A DNA stretch of 64,000 nt, taken from Azorinus chamasolen (lineage: Eukaryota > Mollusca > Bivalvia > Cardiida > Solecurtidae). Made by a program: the position numbers and the translations under genes. The notes under the pieces are model-generated. The model was not told where the DNA came from and searched no databases. It was given only the letters and a program-made list of their open reading frames with translations. Below, piece after piece: positions 61,173 to 64,000 of the stretch (the first letter of the stretch is position 1; every line of letters starts with the position of its first letter). The DNA lies in contig OY755236.1 in the NCBI GenBank assembly GCA_963576725.1, forward strand, positions 64,628,879 to 64,692,878, given 5' to 3'.

Positions 61173-62418
61173 GCCAGTCCACTTTTCGGCTGGCTACTTG
61201 TACGACAGTGCACAAACGTTGAGCTGGTGTTCAATAAAAATGAAAGACAAACATAACCTTGCATTTGTCACATAAAGATACATTCACAACAAATATAGAC
61301 GCATGTCACCTTTAGAAACTTTAAAAATGCCTAGAGTTCTTCAAACACGCAAGAAATACATGCCAGGTTGCAAACGTATTACATACGTTTATCTTATATA
61401 CATACATAGTGAATACACGGCTGAACGTGTATTATACGAATTATTAAGAATAGGTGCGTGATGAAACATTCAGCTACATGTACTATGGTGACAACTTGCA
61501 CATTTCACCACAGTAAAGTGAGAAGAAAAAGTGTTACTTGCACATCAGTGTATAATGATGCTAATAATGATCAACACTAGAAACAAGTAGAAGTAGTAGT
61601 AGTAGTAGTAGACGCAGAAGTAGTAGAAATAGTAGTAGTGGTGTTGGTAGTAGTAATTATAAGGCTTGCAATAGTAATCAAGTAGCTATCAAATGAAACA
61701 TATGCTGTTGAAAGTTTGTCGATAATCTAAGCACTGCTGCTGCTTCTGCTGCTATCAATGACGCACACGCATTTGTGAAGCATCGTGTCTGGTGTGACCC
61801 CGGTGGGGAATTGCTTCCGGAGGTCGTAGTACAGTAAGAAGTAGTTCTTTAGAAATGCAGTGCTTTAAATATGAGCTGATAAGTGTCTCTTAAGAACCTG
61901 ACAGGCTGAATAATTGTATATTTTCAAGTTATTGCGTGTATTCTCTGCCCGTTGGGGTCATTTTTGTGACTCTCATGCAGAAATACTTCCTCTGGTGGAC
62001 GTTGGAAAATATGTGTGTGGAGCGTCAGAATGACCAAAATTTAAAGCGAAAATAGACGGTGTGTACATACTTTTGTGTGTAGCGAAAAAAGGCAACGTTC
62101 TTGACCTTGTTGTCTGGTGATCTAGAGACAGTGTTTGGACTAAATATGAATTAGTTAAGAGGGTATAACCCAAATTTATTCCTGGAAGTAGCTAGGAGAT
62201 GCAGAAAATGACTATTTTTACATAGAATAAAGAAGGGCAAATTTGACCGGGCCCACACCGTCTGTTCTCATTTTCGTTGTGATGATGCTGGACATAAGTC
62301 GAAATACACGAAGACCCAGTTAAACTGGTTTGGGGGTCGGATGTTACACTAATGAAAGTTTCAAATTTCAATAAAATTATTTTTTGTTATTTTATTTTTG
62401 TTTTCCCCCGAGGGGGAA

Positions 62419-62606
62419 GTGAGCCGATCCCGGAGGTACTGCAATACCGGGCCAACCCGTGGCGAGAGCGGAGCAAGCCCCAGACTTCTCACCGTTTTTC
62501 AAAAATCAGTTTAATATCGAAGTCCTCCAATGGAGGACATATCAGATATTAAGCTGATAAGAACAGATACTACACTTTGATCTTAGCCAAAAGGCCGAGA
62601 AGCGAT
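62419..62606 (-). ncRNA. U2 snRNA, copy 29, 3'-end variant
   Basis: Complete, with a private C185U (GGCUCAC at the 3' end), which would weaken the closing pairs of stem-loop IV. The upstream spacer has a private AAAATAAAAGAC change. Confidence 0.97.
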
Positions 62607-63836
62607 GCCAGTCCACTTTTCGGCTGGCTACTTGTACGACAGTGCACAAACGTTGAGCTGGTGTTCAATAAAAATAAAAGACAAACATAACCTTGCATTT
62701 GTCACATAAAGATACATTCACAACAAATATAGACGCATGTCACCTTTAGAAACTTTAAAAATGCCTAGAGTTCTTCAAACACGCAAGAAATACATGCCAG
62801 GTTGCAAACGTATTACATACGTTTATCTTATATACATACATAGTGAATACACGGCTGAACGTGTATTATACGAATTATTAAGAATAGGTGCGTGATGAAA
62901 CATTCAGCTACATGTACTATGGTGACAACTTGCACATTTCACCACAGTAAAGTGAGAAGAAAAAGTGTTACTTGCACATCAGTGTATAATGATGCTAATA
63001 ATGATCAACACTAGAAACAAGTAGAAGTAGTAGTAGTAGTAGTAGACGCAGAAGTAGTAGAAATAGTAGTAGTGGTGTTGGTAGTAGTAATTATAAGGCT
63101 TGCAATAGTAATCAAGTAGCTATCAAATGAAACATATGCTGTTGAAAGTTTGTCGATAATCTAAGCACTGCTGCTGCTTCTGCTGCTATCAATGACGCAC
63201 ACGCATTTGTGAAGCATCGTGTCTGGTGTGACCCCGGTGGGGAATTGCTTCCGGAGGTCGTAGTACAGTAAGAAGTAGTTCTTTAGAAATGCAGTGCTTT
63301 AAATATGAGCTGATAAGTGTCTCTTAAGAACCTGACAGGCTGAATAATTGTATATTTTCAAGTTATTGCGTGTATTCTCTGCCCGTTGGGGTCATTTTTG
63401 TGACTCTCATGCAGAAATACTTCCTCTGGTGGACGTTGGAAAATATGTGTGTGGAGCGTCAGAATGACCAAAATTTAAAGCGAAAATAGACGGTGTGTAC
63501 ATACTTTTGTGTGTAGCGAAAAAAGGCAACGTTCTTGACCTTGTTGTCTGGTGATCTAGAGACAGTGTTTGGACTAAATATGAATTAGTTAAGAGGGTAT
63601 AACCCAAATTTATTCCTGGAAGTAGCTAGGAGATGCAGAAAATGACTATTTTTACATAGAATAAAGAAGGGCAAATTTGACCGGGCCCACACCGTCTGTT
63701 CTCATTTTCGTTGTGATGATGCTGGACATAAGTCGAAATACACGAAGACCCAGTTAAACTGGTTTGGGGGTCGGATGTTACACTAATGAAAGTTTCAAAT
63801 TTCAATAAAATTATTTTTTGTTATTTTATTTTTGTT

Positions 63837-63852
63837 TTCCCCCGAGGGGGAA
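63837..63852 (-). terminator. Perfect hairpin directly after U2 3' end (right subfamily), shown for copy 30
   Basis: TTCCCCCTCGGGGGAA follows the U2 CCCAC end with no gap and is followed by an A-rich run. In the left subfamily long units the sequence is TTCCCGCTCGGGGGAA, which leaves a 5-bp stem. Pol II snRNA 3' ends normally use a 3' box; I could not identify one with confidence. The hairpin may aid pre-U2 3' processing (inference). Confidence 0.4.
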
Positions 63853-64000
63853 GTGGGCCGATCCCGGAGGTACTGCAATACCGGGCCAACCCGTGGCGAG
63901 AGCGGAGCAAGCCCCAGACTTCTCACCGTTTTTCAAAAATCAGTTTAATATCGAAGTCCTCCAATGGAGGACATATCAGATATTAAGCTGATAAGAACAG
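63853..64000 (-). ncRNA. U2 snRNA, copy 30, cut by window edge
   Basis: The 3' 148 nt of U2 (nt 41-188) are inside the window. The 5' 40 nt, with the GUAGUA element, should lie at 64001-64040 just outside. No internal defect is seen. Confidence 0.95.

Larger units (their letters stand above)
23495..64000 (-). repeat. Tandem U2 snRNA gene array
   Basis: About 40.5 kb of head-to-tail units, each with a 188-nt U2 gene on the minus strand and a spacer of 1,241-1,246 bp (long) or 379 bp (short). Unit lengths between successive genes are mostly 1,432 bp left of 46.8 kb and 1,434 bp to the right. Two long units are 1,429 bp through loss of one trinucleotide in an AGT tract, and three short units are 567 bp. 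The left edge is sharp against non-repeated DNA; the right edge is outside the window. Tandem U2 arrays maintained by concerted evolution are known in primates and sea urchins (established knowledge). Confidence 0.97.

Noticed and set aside
24061..64000. Other small RNA genes (U1, U4, U5, U6, 5S, tRNA) in the U2 spacers
   Set aside because: I looked for their conserved 5' ends and box motifs in both orientations of the spacer and found none. Only U2 is present in each unit.
23495..64000. CRISPR or IS-like interpretation of the regular repeats
   Set aside because: Units are over 500 bp, contain a eukaryotic snRNA gene and have homogeneous, not unique, spacers.

Overview
The window looks like nuclear DNA of an invertebrate animal. 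It has GT-AG introns, Tc1/mariner-type MITEs with TA target duplications, abundant minisatellites and a fly-like U2 snRNA sequence. The dense palindromic short repeats are reminiscent of bivalve mollusc genomes, but I cannot fix the species and offer 'bivalve' only as a low-confidence guess.

Positions 1-22,100 hold one protein gene on the minus strand, stretched over about 17.2 kb by repeat-filled introns. I rebuilt it from four exons with compatible phases and good splice sites: 22081-21417, 10280-10145, 6205-6076 and 4972-4887. Together they give 1,017 nt, or 338 residues plus a stop. The protein is predicted to be a type II membrane protein with a luminal or extracellular JmjC/cupin-type Fe(II)/2-oxoglutarate oxygenase domain. 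The metal triad is complete (H267, D269, H320). The acceptor of exon 2 lies in a 49-bp unit present four times in tandem. The introns and flanks carry several families of short palindromic (foldback) repeats, pogo-like MITEs, a 40-bp minisatellite, a ~44-bp AT-rich satellite and a long CTGT/CT microsatellite.

Positions 22,082-23,494 are the 5' flank of that gene and include one pogo-like MITE. From about 23,495 to the right edge (40.5 kb, continuing past the window) lies a head-to-tail tandem array of U2 spliceosomal snRNA genes, all on the minus strand. There are 29 complete 188-nt genes, one cut by the window edge, and one 3'-half pseudogene at the left boundary. Most units are 1,432 or 1,434 bp. 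Three are 567 bp because 865 bp of mid-spacer is missing. Unit-specific variants show higher-order duplication within the array, and units from about 47 kb rightward form a distinct, more homogeneous subfamily.

The two loci are adjacent and in the same orientation but have no evident functional link. The U2 genes supply the branch-point-recognising snRNA of the spliceosome, and the oxygenase gene is an ordinary long-intron Pol II gene. No other protein gene, tRNA, rRNA or CRISPR could be supported.
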